Positions 22,060 through 33,057 of a stretch of 64,000 bases of DNA are shown here, one piece after another. Below the pieces are notes generated by a model. That model saw only the letters and a program-made list of their open reading frames with translations. It was not told the origin of the DNA and searched no databases. Source of the stretch: Actinotalea caeni. Its GTDB lineage: Bacteria > Actinomycetota > Actinomycetes > Actinomycetales > Beutenbergiaceae. The stretch is taken from assembly GCF_009733795.1 (NCBI RefSeq), contig NZ_WNXX01000001.1, forward strand, positions 248,001 through 312,000. Reading direction: 5' to 3'. Both the position numbers and the translations under genes were made by a program. Positions within the stretch are counted from its first letter, which is position 1, and each line of letters begins with the position of its first letter.

Positions 22060-22063
<4 letters not shown>
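21437..22063 (-). CDS. Nudix hydrolase, ADP-ribose pyrophosphatase-like
   Basis: A 208-residue Nudix protein. The Nudix box reads [21 protein letters not shown], with one extra residue before the first Glu compared with the consensus, as is usual for actinobacterial ADP-ribose/NDP-sugar hydrolases next to pyrG. Substrate preference is not established by the sequence. GTG 22063 overlaps the pyrG stop, so it is coupled to pyrG. Confidence 0.88.
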
Positions 22064-23775
<1,712 letters not shown>

Positions 23776-23781
23776 GGATTT

Positions 23782-24861
23782 TCACCCTATCACCGAGCGG
23801 TAGACGTCAAGGACCTGGGCCAGTGCGTCGTGCGCGCGCGGCAGCTCGGCGGCGCGCGCCCGGGCCGCCGCCCGCAGCCCCTCGGCGACCGCGGGCTCCC
23901 GCAGCACCGAGACGATCTGGGAGCACAGGCGGTCGGGATCGCCGTAGGGCACCAGCCGCGCCGCCGGGCCCGTCACCTCGCGGGTCCCGCCCACGTCGGT
24001 GGCGACGACTGCCGCGCCCGCGTGCAGCGCCTCCTGCAGCCACAGCGGCTGGCCCTCCCACTCGGCGGTGCTGACGACGACGTCGGCGCCGGCGAGCAGG
24101 TCGGGCACGTCGTCGCGGCGTCCGAGCAGCCGCACCGGGAGCGCCTCGTCGGCCACGGCCCTCTCCAGCTCGGCGCGGCGAGGGCCGTCGCCCGCGACGA
24201 GCCACACCGCGTCCGGGACCCGGTCGGCGAGCAGCGCCGCGGTGTCCAGCAGCAGGTCGAGCCCCTTCTGGGGCGCGAGCCGGGCGAGCGTGAGCACCAG
24301 CGGCGCGGTGCCGACGTCGAGCGCGTCACGGTCCAGCGGCCCCGGTGCCCGCACCGGCGCGGGCACCAGCGCCCGTGCCACGTGCGCGGCACCCATCCCC
24401 CGCATCCGGTCGACGATGTCGCCCGAGACGCCGAGCACCGCGTCCGCACGCGCGGCGACCACCCGCTCCAGCCCGGCGGCCACCGCCTGCACCGCCGGGC
24501 CGCCGACCGGGAGGTTGTGCAGCGTCACGACCAGCGGGACCGGCAGCCCGGTGAGGGCGAGCGCGGCGAGCGCGCCGGCGCGCAGCCCGTGGGCGTGCAC
24601 GACGTCCGCGCGGCGCGCCAGCCCGCGCAGCGCACCGATCACGGCGGCGTCCTGGGCGCGCGGGCGGTCGGTGATGTCGACCACGTGCGAGCGGGCGCCG
24701 TGGACCCCGGGGACCACGACCTGCTCGGGACCGGCGAGGATGACGCGGTGGTCGACGGCGAGGCCCGCCGCGAGCTCACGGACGTGCCCGCGCGTGCCGC
24801 CGGTCGCCGAGCCGGCGACCTGCAGGACACGCAGCTCGGACGCCGCGGCGGCGTCAGCCAT
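23782..24861 (-). CDS. GT4 family glycosyltransferase
   Basis: A 359-residue cytosolic glycosyltransferase. The N-terminal glycine-rich loop is GSATGGTRGHVRELAAGL, and the C-terminal GT4 signature is EWEGQPLWLQEALHAGAAV followed by ATDVGGTREV. The nucleotide-sugar donor and acceptor cannot be read from sequence. The ATG at 24861 overlaps the murJ end by 8 nt. Position in the steA-steB-MraY/WecA-like-murJ operon suggests it extends a polyprenyl-linked glycan, which is inference. Confidence 0.88.
   Translation of the reverse strand: MADAAAASELRVLQVAGSATGGTRGHVRELAAGLAVDHRVILAGPEQVVVPGVHGARSHVVDITDRPRAQDAAVIGALRGLARRADVVHAHGLRAGALAALALTGLPVPLVVTLHNLPVGGPAVQAVAAGLERVVAARADAVLGVSGDIVDRMRGMGAAHVARALVPAPVRAPGPLDRDALDVGTAPLVLTLARLAPQKGLDLLLDTAALLADRVPDAVWLVAGDGPRRAELERAVADEALPVRLLGRRDDVPDLLAGADVVVSTAEWEGQPLWLQEALHAGAAVVATDVGGTREVTGPAARLVPYGDPDRLCSQIVSVLREPAVAEGLRAAARARAAELPRAHDALAQVLDVYRSVIG
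23784..23789 (-). promoter_or_regulatory. pyrG leaderless-type -10 box inside upstream gene
   Basis: Minus-strand TAGGGT lies 8 nt before the pyrG GTG and overlaps the last codons of the GT4 gene. It suggests pyrG can be transcribed apart from the glycan block. Confidence 0.45.
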
Positions 24862-26494
24862 GCGCGCTCCTCATGCTGGCCAGGATCGCACGGTCGAACG
24901 TGCGCACCGCAACGAACGTCGTCAGCAGCACGACGAGAGCGCCGAGCGCGGCGGCCATCACCGTCGCGAGCATCGAGCCCTCGCCGAGCGACAGGACCGC
25001 GTCGACGCCGAGCCGGCCCACGACGCCGCCGACCGCGGCGCTGCCGGCACCGACGACGAGCGTGCGGAGGAGGCCGCGCGTGAACCCGCTGGGCATGATG
25101 CTCCGCAGCACGAGCACGACGACGACGCCGCCGACGGTCATGCCGATCGTGTGCGCGGCGCCGAGGCCGACGAGGGTCGCGACGCCGTCGCCGCCGTCGG
25201 GCGCCAGCAGCGCGACCGCGACGACGGCCGCCACGGCGGTCACCAGCCAGGCACCCGCGGTGGCGGCGACCGCGGCGCGGCTGCGGTCGAGCGCGAGCAG
25301 CATCCGGCCCGCGTGCAGCAGCAGGCCGAGCCCGACGACGCCGGGCGCCATCCAGGTGAGCGCCTCGGTCATGCCCGGGACGGGGTCGCTGCCCCCGTCG
25401 CCGGTCGCGAGCGCCCCGAACGTGGCGTGCGCGGCCGGCGCGAGGGCCACCAGCAGGCCGGCCCCCAGCAGCCCCACCGCGATCACGGTCCGGCTGGAGC
25501 GCTCGGCGAGACGCGCGAGCGCGCCCCCGACGCCGTCGGCGGACAGCTCGGCCAGGCGCGGCTGGAAGACCGTGACGAGCGGCACGGCCAGCACCGCGTA
25601 CGGCAGCAGGTAGACCGCCTGCGCGTACTGGAAGACGTTGAACGTGCCCGCGACACCGCCGGACCGGGCCTGCACCATGACGACGAGCACCGCGACCTGC
25701 TGCGCGAGCACGCCGCCGACGCCTGCGGCGGCGAGGTGCCCGAGCCGGCGCGCGACCCCGGGCGGGAACGACAGCCGCGGCCGCAGCCGCACGCCGCACC
25801 GCAGCACCGGCACCAGCAGCGGCAGGCTCAGCGCGACGACACCCGCGGTCGTGCCCCACGCCAGCACCGCGAGCGCGGGGTCGGACAGCCCCGCCGGGTC
25901 GTTCTGCAGACCCTGCGCCAGCCGGCCGAACACCAGGTAGCTCGCGACCACGACGAGCGTCGAGGCGATCGGGACGATCGCCGGCGCCATGAAGCGCCGG
26001 TGCGCCTGCAGCACCCCCGTGAGCACGATGCCGACGCCGTACAGCGGCACCTGCGGCGAGAACACGACGAGGAAGTACGTCGTCAGGTCCTCGACGGCCG
26101 CCTGGTCGGCACCGGTCGGGACCGGCAGCAGACCGGCGATCGGGCGCGCCAGCAGCGCGACGGCCAGGCCGAGGGGCACCAGGACCACGAGCACCCACGT
26201 GAGCAGCGCCGAGGCGACGTCGTCGACCTCCTCGCGCAGCCGCTTGGCGACGGGCGCCGCGAGCAGCGGCACGACGACGCCTGCGAGCGCACCGCCCGCG
26301 ACGACCTCGTACAGCACGTTCGGCAGCAGGTTCGCCGCCGCGTAGGCGTCGCCCGTCGCCGTGGGTCCGACGGTCGCCGACTGCACCATCCAGCGCCCGA
26401 AGCCGAGCACCCGGGATGCCACCGTGAGCACCGCGATGGCACCCGCCGCCCCGGCGACGCCGCCGAGCAGGCGCCGCAGCCGCGACCCGCTCAC
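24854..26494 (-). CDS. murJ: MurJ/MviN family lipid-linked precursor flippase
   Basis: A 546-residue membrane protein with about 13-14 hydrophobic helices. The MviN/MurJ family pattern is visible at residues 15-60 (ASRVLGFGRWM, then ATGDAYAAANLLPN), in VVVPLLAAPVAKRL, and in the NVFQYAQAVYLLPYAVLAVP region. MurJ proteins flip lipid II or related undecaprenyl-linked molecules across the membrane. It lacks the long cytosolic pseudokinase tail found in mycobacterial MurJ. The GTG at 26494 overlaps the upstream stop. It may be the main MurJ or a paralogue; the rest of the genome is needed. Confidence 0.87.
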   Translation of the reverse strand: MSGSRLRRLLGGVAGAAGAIAVLTVASRVLGFGRWMVQSATVGPTATGDAYAAANLLPNVLYEVVAGGALAGVVVPLLAAPVAKRLREEVDDVASALLTWVLVVLVPLGLAVALLARPIAGLLPVPTGADQAAVEDLTTYFLVVFSPQVPLYGVGIVLTGVLQAHRRFMAPAIVPIASTLVVVASYLVFGRLAQGLQNDPAGLSDPALAVLAWGTTAGVVALSLPLLVPVLRCGVRLRPRLSFPPGVARRLGHLAAAGVGGVLAQQVAVLVVMVQARSGGVAGTFNVFQYAQAVYLLPYAVLAVPLVTVFQPRLAELSADGVGGALARLAERSSRTVIAVGLLGAGLLVALAPAAHATFGALATGDGGSDPVPGMTEALTWMAPGVVGLGLLLHAGRMLLALDRSRAAVAATAGAWLVTAVAAVVAVALLAPDGGDGVATLVGLGAAHTIGMTVGGVVVVLVLRSIMPSGFTRGLLRTLVVGAGSAAVGGVVGRLGVDAVLSLGEGSMLATVMAAALGALVVLLTTFVAVRTFDRAILASMRSAHG

Positions 26495-27339
26495 CCGATC
26501 CGTGCCCAGGCGTCGAGCTCGCGCAGCCCCGGGGTGGTGGCGATGACGCGGGAGAAGCTCACCTTCTCGCTCAGCAGCACGAGACCGACCGCGGTGCCGG
26601 TCGCGACCGCACGCGCGCGTGCCGAGCCGAGCAGCGCGAGGGCGGTGCCGGTGAGCGCGCCGAGCGCGTTGGCGCCGGCGTCGCCGAGCATCGTCTCCTC
26701 GCCGAGGTCGCCCTCCCACGACGCGACGACGGCGCCCAGCGCGGCGCCCGCGACGCGGCCGCTCGGCCCGGGAGCGGCCGCCGCCAGCGGCGCGCAGACG
26801 AGCCCGACGAGCTTGAGCGCGCGACCCGGGCGCAGGTCGAAGAGGTTGACGAGGTTCGCGGTCGCGGCGATCAGCACGCCCGAGCCGGCGACGTCGACGG
26901 CTCGCTCGGCCCAGCCCGGCACCGCCTCGGCAGGGGCGCCGCGCCGGCCGAACCCGGTCGCGACCGCGCTCGCCACCAGCGCGGCCGAGGAGATGCCGAC
27001 CAGCTTGACGAGCCCGGTCGTGACCCGACCCTGCTGCAGTGCGCTCAGGTGCCCGCGCAGGCCCTTGGACGTCGAGTCGACGTCGGCGTCGTCGATCGCA
27101 CCGAGGAGCCCCGCGGTGGTCGTGACGACCGTCGCCCCCGCGCCCGCGGCGCCGCCGCACGCCAGCGCGCCGGTCGCAGCACCCGCGGCGGTCGCGACCC
27201 CGCCGAGCAGGTCGACCTCGCGACCGCGATAGTTCGTGCGCCGCCAGCGCCACGACCCGCCGGGCTGCCGCGCCCGCAGCACCGCAGCCGCACCCGCCGT
27301 GGTCGCGGCCGCCAGCAGCGCCGTCGCGAGGCGGTTCAC
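26491..27339 (-). CDS. MraY/WecA-like polyprenyl-phosphate sugar transferase homologue
   Basis: A 282-residue hydrophobic protein, probably several membrane helices. Three motifs align with the MraY/WecA family: an acidic pair in LGAIDDADVDS with a following KGLRGHL, a NLVNLFDLRPGRALK stretch in place of the Asn/Asp-rich loop, and MLGDAGANALGAL in place of the GDxGS motif. The match is partial and the protein is shorter than usual, so it may be a degenerate or divergent transferase. GTG at 27339 overlaps the steB stop. Its place beside murJ, GT4 and steAB suggests a lipid-linked glycan pathway. Confidence 0.72.
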   Translation of the reverse strand: MNRLATALLAAATTAGAAAVLRARQPGGSWRWRRTNYRGREVDLLGGVATAAGAATGALACGGAAGAGATVVTTTAGLLGAIDDADVDSTSKGLRGHLSALQQGRVTTGLVKLVGISSAALVASAVATGFGRRGAPAEAVPGWAERAVDVAGSGVLIAATANLVNLFDLRPGRALKLVGLVCAPLAAAAPGPSGRVAGAALGAVVASWEGDLGEETMLGDAGANALGALTGTALALLGSARARAVATGTAVGLVLLSEKVSFSRVIATTPGLRELDAWARIG

Positions 27340-28421
27340 GACGTCGCCCCGGCGCTCGCCTCGGCGTCGTCGGGCGCCTGCGTCCCGTCGGCGTCGTCCG
27401 TGCCGCTGCTCTCGTCGCCGTCGGTGCCGTCGGTGCCGGGCTCGTCGCTCTCCTCGCCCGACGGGTCCTCCGGCGGCGGCGGGAGCGCCGGCAGCACGGC
27501 CGCCGCGCCGGGCTCGAGCCCGTAGTGGTCGACGCCGACGCCGCGCGCCGTGGCGGCGAGCACCAGCGGAGCGATCACCTGGCCGGTGACGACCTCGATC
27601 GAGTCCACGGTCGAGACCGCCTCGGCGGCGTCGGCGTCCGCGCGGACGGCGTCGACCAGGTCGGACGGGAGCGCGTCGGTGCCGGCCAGCACGGCGTTGC
27701 GGCCGGCGAACCCGGTGATCGTGTCGACCTCGAGCGCCACGACCGCCGCGACGGCGTCCGCCTCCCCCTCGGCGGGCTCGCTGGAGGCGGGCGCGACGAG
27801 CAGCACGACGTCCGCGGGCACCGAGAGCGCCTCGACCTCCTCGACGAGCTGCTCCTCGAGCAGCGTCTCGTAGATCGTGCGGGCCGACGTCGTGAACGAG
27901 GAGGAGCTCAGCGGGTCGCGCTCGGTCAGCGAGATCGCGAGCCCCTGCCCGAGCACCTGGGAGGGCGGGGTGTCGTCGGCCGGCGGGATCAGCATCTGCT
28001 CGCCGACCGCGACGGCGACCTCGTCCCGCGGGGCGGACTCCGCGGCGTCGGTCCATCGCGGCATCATGCGCACGTGCCCGACCAGCGTGCCGCCGGCCTG
28101 CGAGACCCTCTCCAGCAGCGCCTCGACCTGGGAGCCCTGCGCGCCCGGCAGCTCGACGACCGCGACGCCGGTCTCGGCCAGGGCGTCCTGCAGCAGCGTG
28201 GGCGCCGCGGCGTCGACGAACTCCACCATGTCCTCGTTGGCGGCGGCCGCCGCCTCGAGCTCGACCCGCAGCGCCTCCTTCTCCTCGCGCAGGGTCTCGA
28301 TCTGGGCGGTCAGCTGCTCGCCGAGCGAGCCGCGCAGCGGCCCGGCACCCAGCACGACGCCGACGGCGAGCGCCAGGAACACCGCGATGAGCGAGACGAT
28401 GTGGTAGCGGAAGTCGATCAT
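27336..28421 (-). CDS. steB: SteB / MctB-like membrane protein
   Basis: A 361-residue protein with one N-terminal membrane helix (IVSLIAVFLALAVGVVLGAG), a coiled coil (residues about 40-75), an extracytoplasmic domain and an acidic C-terminal tail of roughly 45 residues rich in Asp, Glu, Ser and Gly. It matches the copper-transporter-annotated MctB family and its Corynebacterium homologue SteB, which acts with SteA at the division septum. Copper transport is therefore not the only possible role. It lies directly downstream of steA. Confidence 0.86.
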   Translation of the reverse strand: MIDFRYHIVSLIAVFLALAVGVVLGAGPLRGSLGEQLTAQIETLREEKEALRVELEAAAAANEDMVEFVDAAAPTLLQDALAETGVAVVELPGAQGSQVEALLERVSQAGGTLVGHVRMMPRWTDAAESAPRDEVAVAVGEQMLIPPADDTPPSQVLGQGLAISLTERDPLSSSSFTTSARTIYETLLEEQLVEEVEALSVPADVVLLVAPASSEPAEGEADAVAAVVALEVDTITGFAGRNAVLAGTDALPSDLVDAVRADADAAEAVSTVDSIEVVTGQVIAPLVLAATARGVGVDHYGLEPGAAAVLPALPPPPEDPSGEESDEPGTDGTDGDESSGTDDADGTQAPDDAEASAGATS

Positions 28422-28454
28422 GGGTCCTCGTACGTGACGGGCGCGGGGGCCGCG

Positions 28455-29648
28455 CTAGAAGATCGCGTCGAACAGGATGCGGAACCAGGACAGGATGTCG
28501 TCGATGCGCGCCAGCACGACGGCGAAGAAGGCGCGTCCCACCGGGGTGACCGCGAGCGCCGCCATCAGGGCCGCCAGCCCCGCGAGGATCAGCAGCGCGA
28601 CCTGCCGGTTGGAGACGCGGTGCCGGTACAGCCGGGAGACGCCCTTGGCGTCGATGAGCTTGCCGCCCACCCGCAGCCGGGTGAGGAAGGTCGAGGCCAT
28701 GCCGCTGCGGCCCTTGTCGAGGAACTCCACCAGCGTCTCGTGGGTGCCGACCGCGACGATCAGCTCCGCGCCCTTGTCGTCGGCGAGGAGCATCGCGACG
28801 TCCTCGCTGGTACCGGTGGCCGGGAACACCACGTGCGGGACGCCCAGCCGCTCCACGCGGTCCCGCCCGGGCGCGCGCCCGTCGCGGTAGCCGTGCACGA
28901 CGATCTCGGCGCCCGAGGTCAGCGCCTTGTCGGAGACGGAGTCCATGTCGCCGACGATCATGTCGAGCCGCAGCCCGGCCTCGAGGATCGCGTCGGCGCC
29001 GCCGTCGACACCGATGAGCAGCGGCCGGTACTCGCGGATGTACGGCCGCAGCATCGCCAGGTCCTCCTTGTAGGAGTACCCGCGCACGACGATGAGCACG
29101 TGCCGGCCGGACATGTCCGTCGTCACGTCCGGGACGCCGATGCCGTCGAGCAGCAGCTCGCGCTCGCGCCGGATGTAGTCCATCGTGTTGGTCGCGAACG
29201 CCTCGATCTGCTCCGACAACCCGGCGCGCGCGGCCTCCATCGCCTCGGCGACGGTCTCCGGCGTCTGCCGCGTGCCCTCGGCGATCACCTCGCCGTCGGG
29301 CCCCTGCACGACGCCGCCGTCGATGCGCACGCGCGCACCCTCGGTCAGCTCCATGATCGCCGGACCGAGGTCGTCGATGAGCGGGATGCCCGCCTCGACG
29401 AGGATCTGCGGACCCACGTTCGGGTAGCGCCCCGACGTCGAGCGGGCGGCGTTGAGCACGGCGGAGGGTCCGATCGAGGCGAGCGCCTCGGCGGAGACTC
29501 GGTCGATGTCGACGTGGTCGATCACCGCCACCTCGCCCGGCTGCAGACGCTTCGTCAGCGTCTTGGTCGAGGCGTCGACACGCACGCGCCCGAGCGGGGA
29601 GTCCTCCGGCTCGCGGACGCGCTGACGTCTGTTCAGCAGCGGGGCCAT
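28455..29648 (-). CDS. steA: SteA, septal ring protein with thiamin pyrophosphokinase-like fold
   Basis: A 397-residue protein with a pyrophosphokinase-like core (LIGVDGGADAILEAG and GDMDSVSDKAL) and one C-terminal membrane helix (VALLILAGLAALMAALA). It matches SteA, which in Corynebacterium acts with SteB at the division septum and affects cell-wall hydrolase activity. Catalytic thiamin kinase activity is not expected. ATG 29648 is 5 nt after the recN stop. It stands between recN and steB. Confidence 0.9.
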   Translation of the reverse strand: MAPLLNRRQRVREPEDSPLGRVRVDASTKTLTKRLQPGEVAVIDHVDIDRVSAEALASIGPSAVLNAARSTSGRYPNVGPQILVEAGIPLIDDLGPAIMELTEGARVRIDGGVVQGPDGEVIAEGTRQTPETVAEAMEAARAGLSEQIEAFATNTMDYIRRERELLLDGIGVPDVTTDMSGRHVLIVVRGYSYKEDLAMLRPYIREYRPLLIGVDGGADAILEAGLRLDMIVGDMDSVSDKALTSGAEIVVHGYRDGRAPGRDRVERLGVPHVVFPATGTSEDVAMLLADDKGAELIVAVGTHETLVEFLDKGRSGMASTFLTRLRVGGKLIDAKGVSRLYRHRVSNRQVALLILAGLAALMAALAVTPVGRAFFAVVLARIDDILSWFRILFDAIF

Positions 29649-29653
29649 CGTCG

Positions 29654-31381
29654 CTATCGTCGCACGTCGGCGCGTTCCGGCCGCTCGAGCAGCTCGGCCG
29701 CGTGCCGGAGCGCGGTCTCGGAGTCCTCGCCCGAGAGCATGCGCGCGAGCTCCCGCTCGCGGTCCTCGCCGGTGACGGCGTGCACGGTGGTCGTGACGCC
29801 GTCGTCGTCCGACGAGCGGCTCACGACGAGGTGGGTGTCCGCGAACGCGGCGACCTGCGCGAGATGGGTGACGACGACGACCTGGGTGTGCCGGGCGAGC
29901 TCGGCGAGCCGCCGGCCGACCTCGGTCGCGGCGCGGCCACCGATGCCGGCGTCGACCTCGTCGAACACGAAGACGGGCAGCGCGCCGTCGGCGGCGCGCC
30001 GGTCGGCCAGCGCGACCTCGAGCGCGAGCATGATGCGCGACAGCTCGCCGCCGGAGGCACCACGGGCGATCGGGCGGGGCGGCACGTCCGGGTGCGGGCT
30101 CAGCTGCAGCTCGACGTCCTCGGCGCCGTGCGGGCCGATCTCGGCGCGCGGCGTGAGCTCGACGTGCAGGTGCGCGCCGCGCATCGACAGCCCCTCGAGC
30201 TCGGCGTCCACCTGCGCCGACAGCCCCTCCGCCGCGCGGCGGCGGTTCTCGGTGACCTCGGCCGCGGCGACCTGCTCGTCGGCGACCGCCTGCGCGAGCC
30301 GCTCCTCGATCGCCTCGCGGCCGCCGCCCGGGGCCGTGAGCTCCCCCACACGGGCCCGGGCACGCTCGGCGAACGCGAGCACACCCGCCAGCGGGTCGGG
30401 GTCGTCGGCGGCGGCCTCGGCCCCGAGACCGCGCACGAGGTCGGTCAGCGCGGCGCGGCGCTCGTGCAGCGCCTCGAGCCGCGCGGGGTCGGCCTCCAGC
30501 GACGCGGCGTACGAACCGGTCTCGGTGACGACGTCGTTGACGACGTGGATCGCCTCGGTCAGCCGCTCCGCCCACGCTCCCAGCCGGGAGTCGTGGACCG
30601 CGCCGCTCTCGAGCGCCCGCCGCGCGGCCTCGAGCGCGGTGAGCGCACCCGGCACGCCGCCCTCGTCGTCGCCGTCGAGCGCGGCGCGCGCGCTGGCCGC
30701 TGCGCCGAGCAGCAGCTCGACGTTGCCGAGCCGCTCCGTCTCCTCGCGCAGCGCGTCGATCTCCCCCAGCCGGGGCTCGAGGGCGTCGATGCGCTCCAGG
30801 GCGCGCTCCAGCCGGTCGAGCTCGTCGGCACGGGAGCTGGTCTCGGCGTCCCAGCGCTCGAGCTCGGCCGCGAGCTCCCGACGGCGAAGGTGGGCCGCGG
30901 CGAGCGCGGCGAGAGCCTCCTGCTGGGCCGGTCCGGCGTAGGCGTCGAGGGCCGCGCGCTGCTCCGCCGGCGCGCGCAGCCGGATCTGGTCGGACTGCCC
31001 GTGCACGGCGACGAGCTCCGACCCCATCTCGGCGAGCACGCCGACCGGCACCGAGCGCCCGCCCAGGTGCGCACGGGAGCGCCCCTCGGCGGCGACCGTC
31101 CGGACGACGACGAGCTCGCCGTCGTCGAGCATCGCACCGGCGTCCTCGGCGATCCGCAGCGCCTCGCCGTGCACGACCAGGCGGCCCTCGACGGCGGCCT
31201 GCCGCGCGCCGGCGCGCACGGCCGAGGAGTCCGCCCGGCCACCCAGCAGGAGGCCGAGCCCGGTGAGCAGCATCGTCTTGCCGGCCCCGGTCTCACCGGT
31301 GATCGCCGTCAGACCCTCGCCGAGCTCGATCGTCGCGTCCGCGATCACCCCGAGGTCGAGCAGCCGCAGCTCGCGGATCAC
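29654..31381 (-). CDS. recN: DNA repair protein RecN
   Basis: A 575-residue SMC-like ATPase. Walker A is ITGETGAGKTMLL at the N-terminus, the signature is GASGGELSRIMLAL, and Walker B is FVFDEVDAGIGG. Long Ala/Glu/Arg-rich coiled-coil arms fill the middle. RecN acts in double-strand-break repair. The GTG at 31381 overlaps the nadK stop (GTGA). Confidence 0.95.
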   Translation of the reverse strand: MIRELRLLDLGVIADATIELGEGLTAITGETGAGKTMLLTGLGLLLGGRADSSAVRAGARQAAVEGRLVVHGEALRIAEDAGAMLDDGELVVVRTVAAEGRSRAHLGGRSVPVGVLAEMGSELVAVHGQSDQIRLRAPAEQRAALDAYAGPAQQEALAALAAAHLRRRELAAELERWDAETSSRADELDRLERALERIDALEPRLGEIDALREETERLGNVELLLGAAASARAALDGDDEGGVPGALTALEAARRALESGAVHDSRLGAWAERLTEAIHVVNDVVTETGSYAASLEADPARLEALHERRAALTDLVRGLGAEAAADDPDPLAGVLAFAERARARVGELTAPGGGREAIEERLAQAVADEQVAAAEVTENRRRAAEGLSAQVDAELEGLSMRGAHLHVELTPRAEIGPHGAEDVELQLSPHPDVPPRPIARGASGGELSRIMLALEVALADRRAADGALPVFVFDEVDAGIGGRAATEVGRRLAELARHTQVVVVTHLAQVAAFADTHLVVSRSSDDDGVTTTVHAVTGEDRERELARMLSGEDSETALRHAAELLERPERADVRR

Positions 31382-32214
31382 GAGTCACCTCGCCAGCCGG
31401 AGACGGGCAGGTCGAACTTGCGCACCAGGCGGTCGGTGAACGGCGCGGTGTGCAGGCGGGCGAGCCGGACCGGCTCGGCGCCGCGCACGACCTCGATGTG
31501 CGAGCCGGGCGGGGCGTCGATCCGCCGGCGGCCGTCGCACCAGACCTGGGCACCCGAGAAGCTGCGCGCCAGCACCTCGACCGCCATGGTCGACGTCGGC
31601 GCGACCACGAGCGGGCGCGCGAACAGCGCGTGAGCGCTCGTCGGCACGAGCAGCATCGCCTCCACGTCGGGCCACACGACCGGCCCGCCCGCGGAGAACG
31701 CGTACGCCGTCGAGCCGGTCGGGGTGGCGAGCACGACGCCGTCGCAGCCGAACGTCGACAACCCGCGCCCGTCGATGCCGATCGCGACCTCGATCATGCG
31801 GGCGCGCTCGTCCTTCTCGACGCTGGCCTCGTTGATCGCCCAGCTGCGCTCGACCGTGCCGTCGGGGCGCGACACCGTCACGTCGAGGGTCATCCGCTCC
31901 TCGACGACGTAGTCCCGCTCGACCGCGCGCCGCACGACGTCGGCGACCTCCTCGACCTCGGACTCCGCCAGGAAGCCGATGTGGCCGAGGTTGACCCCGA
32001 CGAGCGGTGTGCGGCGCTCGCGCGTCACCTCGGCGGCGCGCAGGATCGTGCCGTCGCCGCCGAGCACGATCGCCAGCTCGACGTCGTGATCGGCGAGGTC
32101 GTCCTCGTGGACGGGGGCGATGCCCTGGCGGCGCAGCTCGTTCGCGACGAGCTCGGCGGCCTGCTGGGCCTCGGGGCGGGTCGGGTGCACCTGCAGGAGG
32201 ATGCTGCGGCTCAC
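31378..32214 (-). CDS. nadK: NAD kinase
   Basis: A 278-residue ATP/polyphosphate NAD kinase. The GGDGT motif is in LGGDGTILRAAE, with NLGHIGFLAE, the STFGCDGVVLATPTGSTAYA region and the C-terminal beta-sandwich. Makes NADP. The GTG at 32214 overlaps the tlyA stop; its own stop overlaps the recN start. Confidence 0.95.
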   Translation of the reverse strand: MSRSILLQVHPTRPEAQQAAELVANELRRQGIAPVHEDDLADHDVELAIVLGGDGTILRAAEVTRERRTPLVGVNLGHIGFLAESEVEEVADVVRRAVERDYVVEERMTLDVTVSRPDGTVERSWAINEASVEKDERARMIEVAIGIDGRGLSTFGCDGVVLATPTGSTAYAFSAGGPVVWPDVEAMLLVPTSAHALFARPLVVAPTSTMAVEVLARSFSGAQVWCDGRRRIDAPPGSHIEVVRGAEPVRLARLHTAPFTDRLVRKFDLPVSGWRGDS

Positions 32215-33038
32215 GACGCCACTCCTTCCTGGGCCGGTCCGGTCTCGACGGCGTGCCGGACCACCTGGGCGGGGTCCTCGACGCCGGGCCCGCGGCGCAG
32301 GTGCACGAAGTACTCGACGTTGCCGCTCGGCCCCGGCAGCGGGCTGGCGACGGCGGCCCGCAGGCCGAGCCCCAGCGCCGCGGCGGCCTCGACGACGCCG
32401 AGCACGGCGTCGACGTGCAGCGTGGGGTCGCGCACCACGCCGCCGGCGCCGAGCCGCTCCTTGCCGACCTCGAACTGCGGCTTCACCATGAGCAGCAGGT
32501 CGGCGTCGGGGGTCGTGACGGCGGACAGCGCCGGCAGCACCAGCGTGAGCGAGATGAAGGACAGGTCGCCGACGACCAGCTCGACCGGCGGGTCGATCGT
32601 CGCCGGGTCGAGGGTGCGGATGTTGGTGCGGTCCATGACGGTGACGCGCGGGTCGTTCTGCAGCGACCACACCAGCTGGCCGTACCCGACGTCGACCGCG
32701 ACGACGTGGGCGGCGCCGCGGCGCAGCAGCACGTCGGTGAAGCCGCCGGTCGAGGCTCCGGCGTCCAGCGCCCGGCGGCCCGCCACCTGCGGCGCGGCGT
32801 CGCCGAGCGCGTCGAGGGCGCCGGCGAGCTTGTGCCCGCCGCGGCTGGCGTACTCCGGGCCCGCCGGGTCGGCCTGCACCTCGACGGGCTGCGCGGGGTC
32901 GACCTGGGTGGCGGGCTTGGTCGCCGTCGTCCCGGAGACGGTCACGCGACCGGCCGCGATGAGGTCGGCGGCGTGCTGGCGCGACCGAGCCATCCCGCGA
33001 CGGACCAGCTCGGCGTCCAGGCGGATTCGTCGTGCCAC
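32211..33038 (-). CDS. tlyA: TlyA family rRNA methyltransferase / hemolysin-like protein
   Basis: A 275-residue protein with an N-terminal S4 RNA-binding domain (LDAELVRRGMARSRQHAADL) and a C-terminal FtsJ-like methyltransferase with the SAM loop LDAGASTGGFTDVLL. TlyA 2'-O-methylates 16S and 23S rRNA in mycobacteria, and its loss gives capreomycin resistance there. It lies 19 nt after a 58-residue gene. Confident by motifs and by synteny with the mycobacterial tlyA-nadK-recN block. Confidence 0.94.
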   Translation of the reverse strand: MARRIRLDAELVRRGMARSRQHAADLIAAGRVTVSGTTATKPATQVDPAQPVEVQADPAGPEYASRGGHKLAGALDALGDAAPQVAGRRALDAGASTGGFTDVLLRRGAAHVVAVDVGYGQLVWSLQNDPRVTVMDRTNIRTLDPATIDPPVELVVGDLSFISLTLVLPALSAVTTPDADLLLMVKPQFEVGKERLGAGGVVRDPTLHVDAVLGVVEAAAALGLGLRAAVASPLPGPSGNVEYFVHLRRGPGVEDPAQVVRHAVETGPAQEGVAS

Positions 33039-33057
33039 GCGGCTGTCTCCCCCGCCC

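Noticed and set aside
23999-27232. Long open frame on the plus strand, antisense to murJ and its neighbours
   Set aside because: A shadow of GC-rich codons in the real minus-strand genes; no start signal or domain.
27525-30941. Very long plus-strand open frame opposite steB, steA and recN
   Set aside because: His/Asp/Arg/Ala-rich translation typical of antisense frames; the minus strand has clear families.
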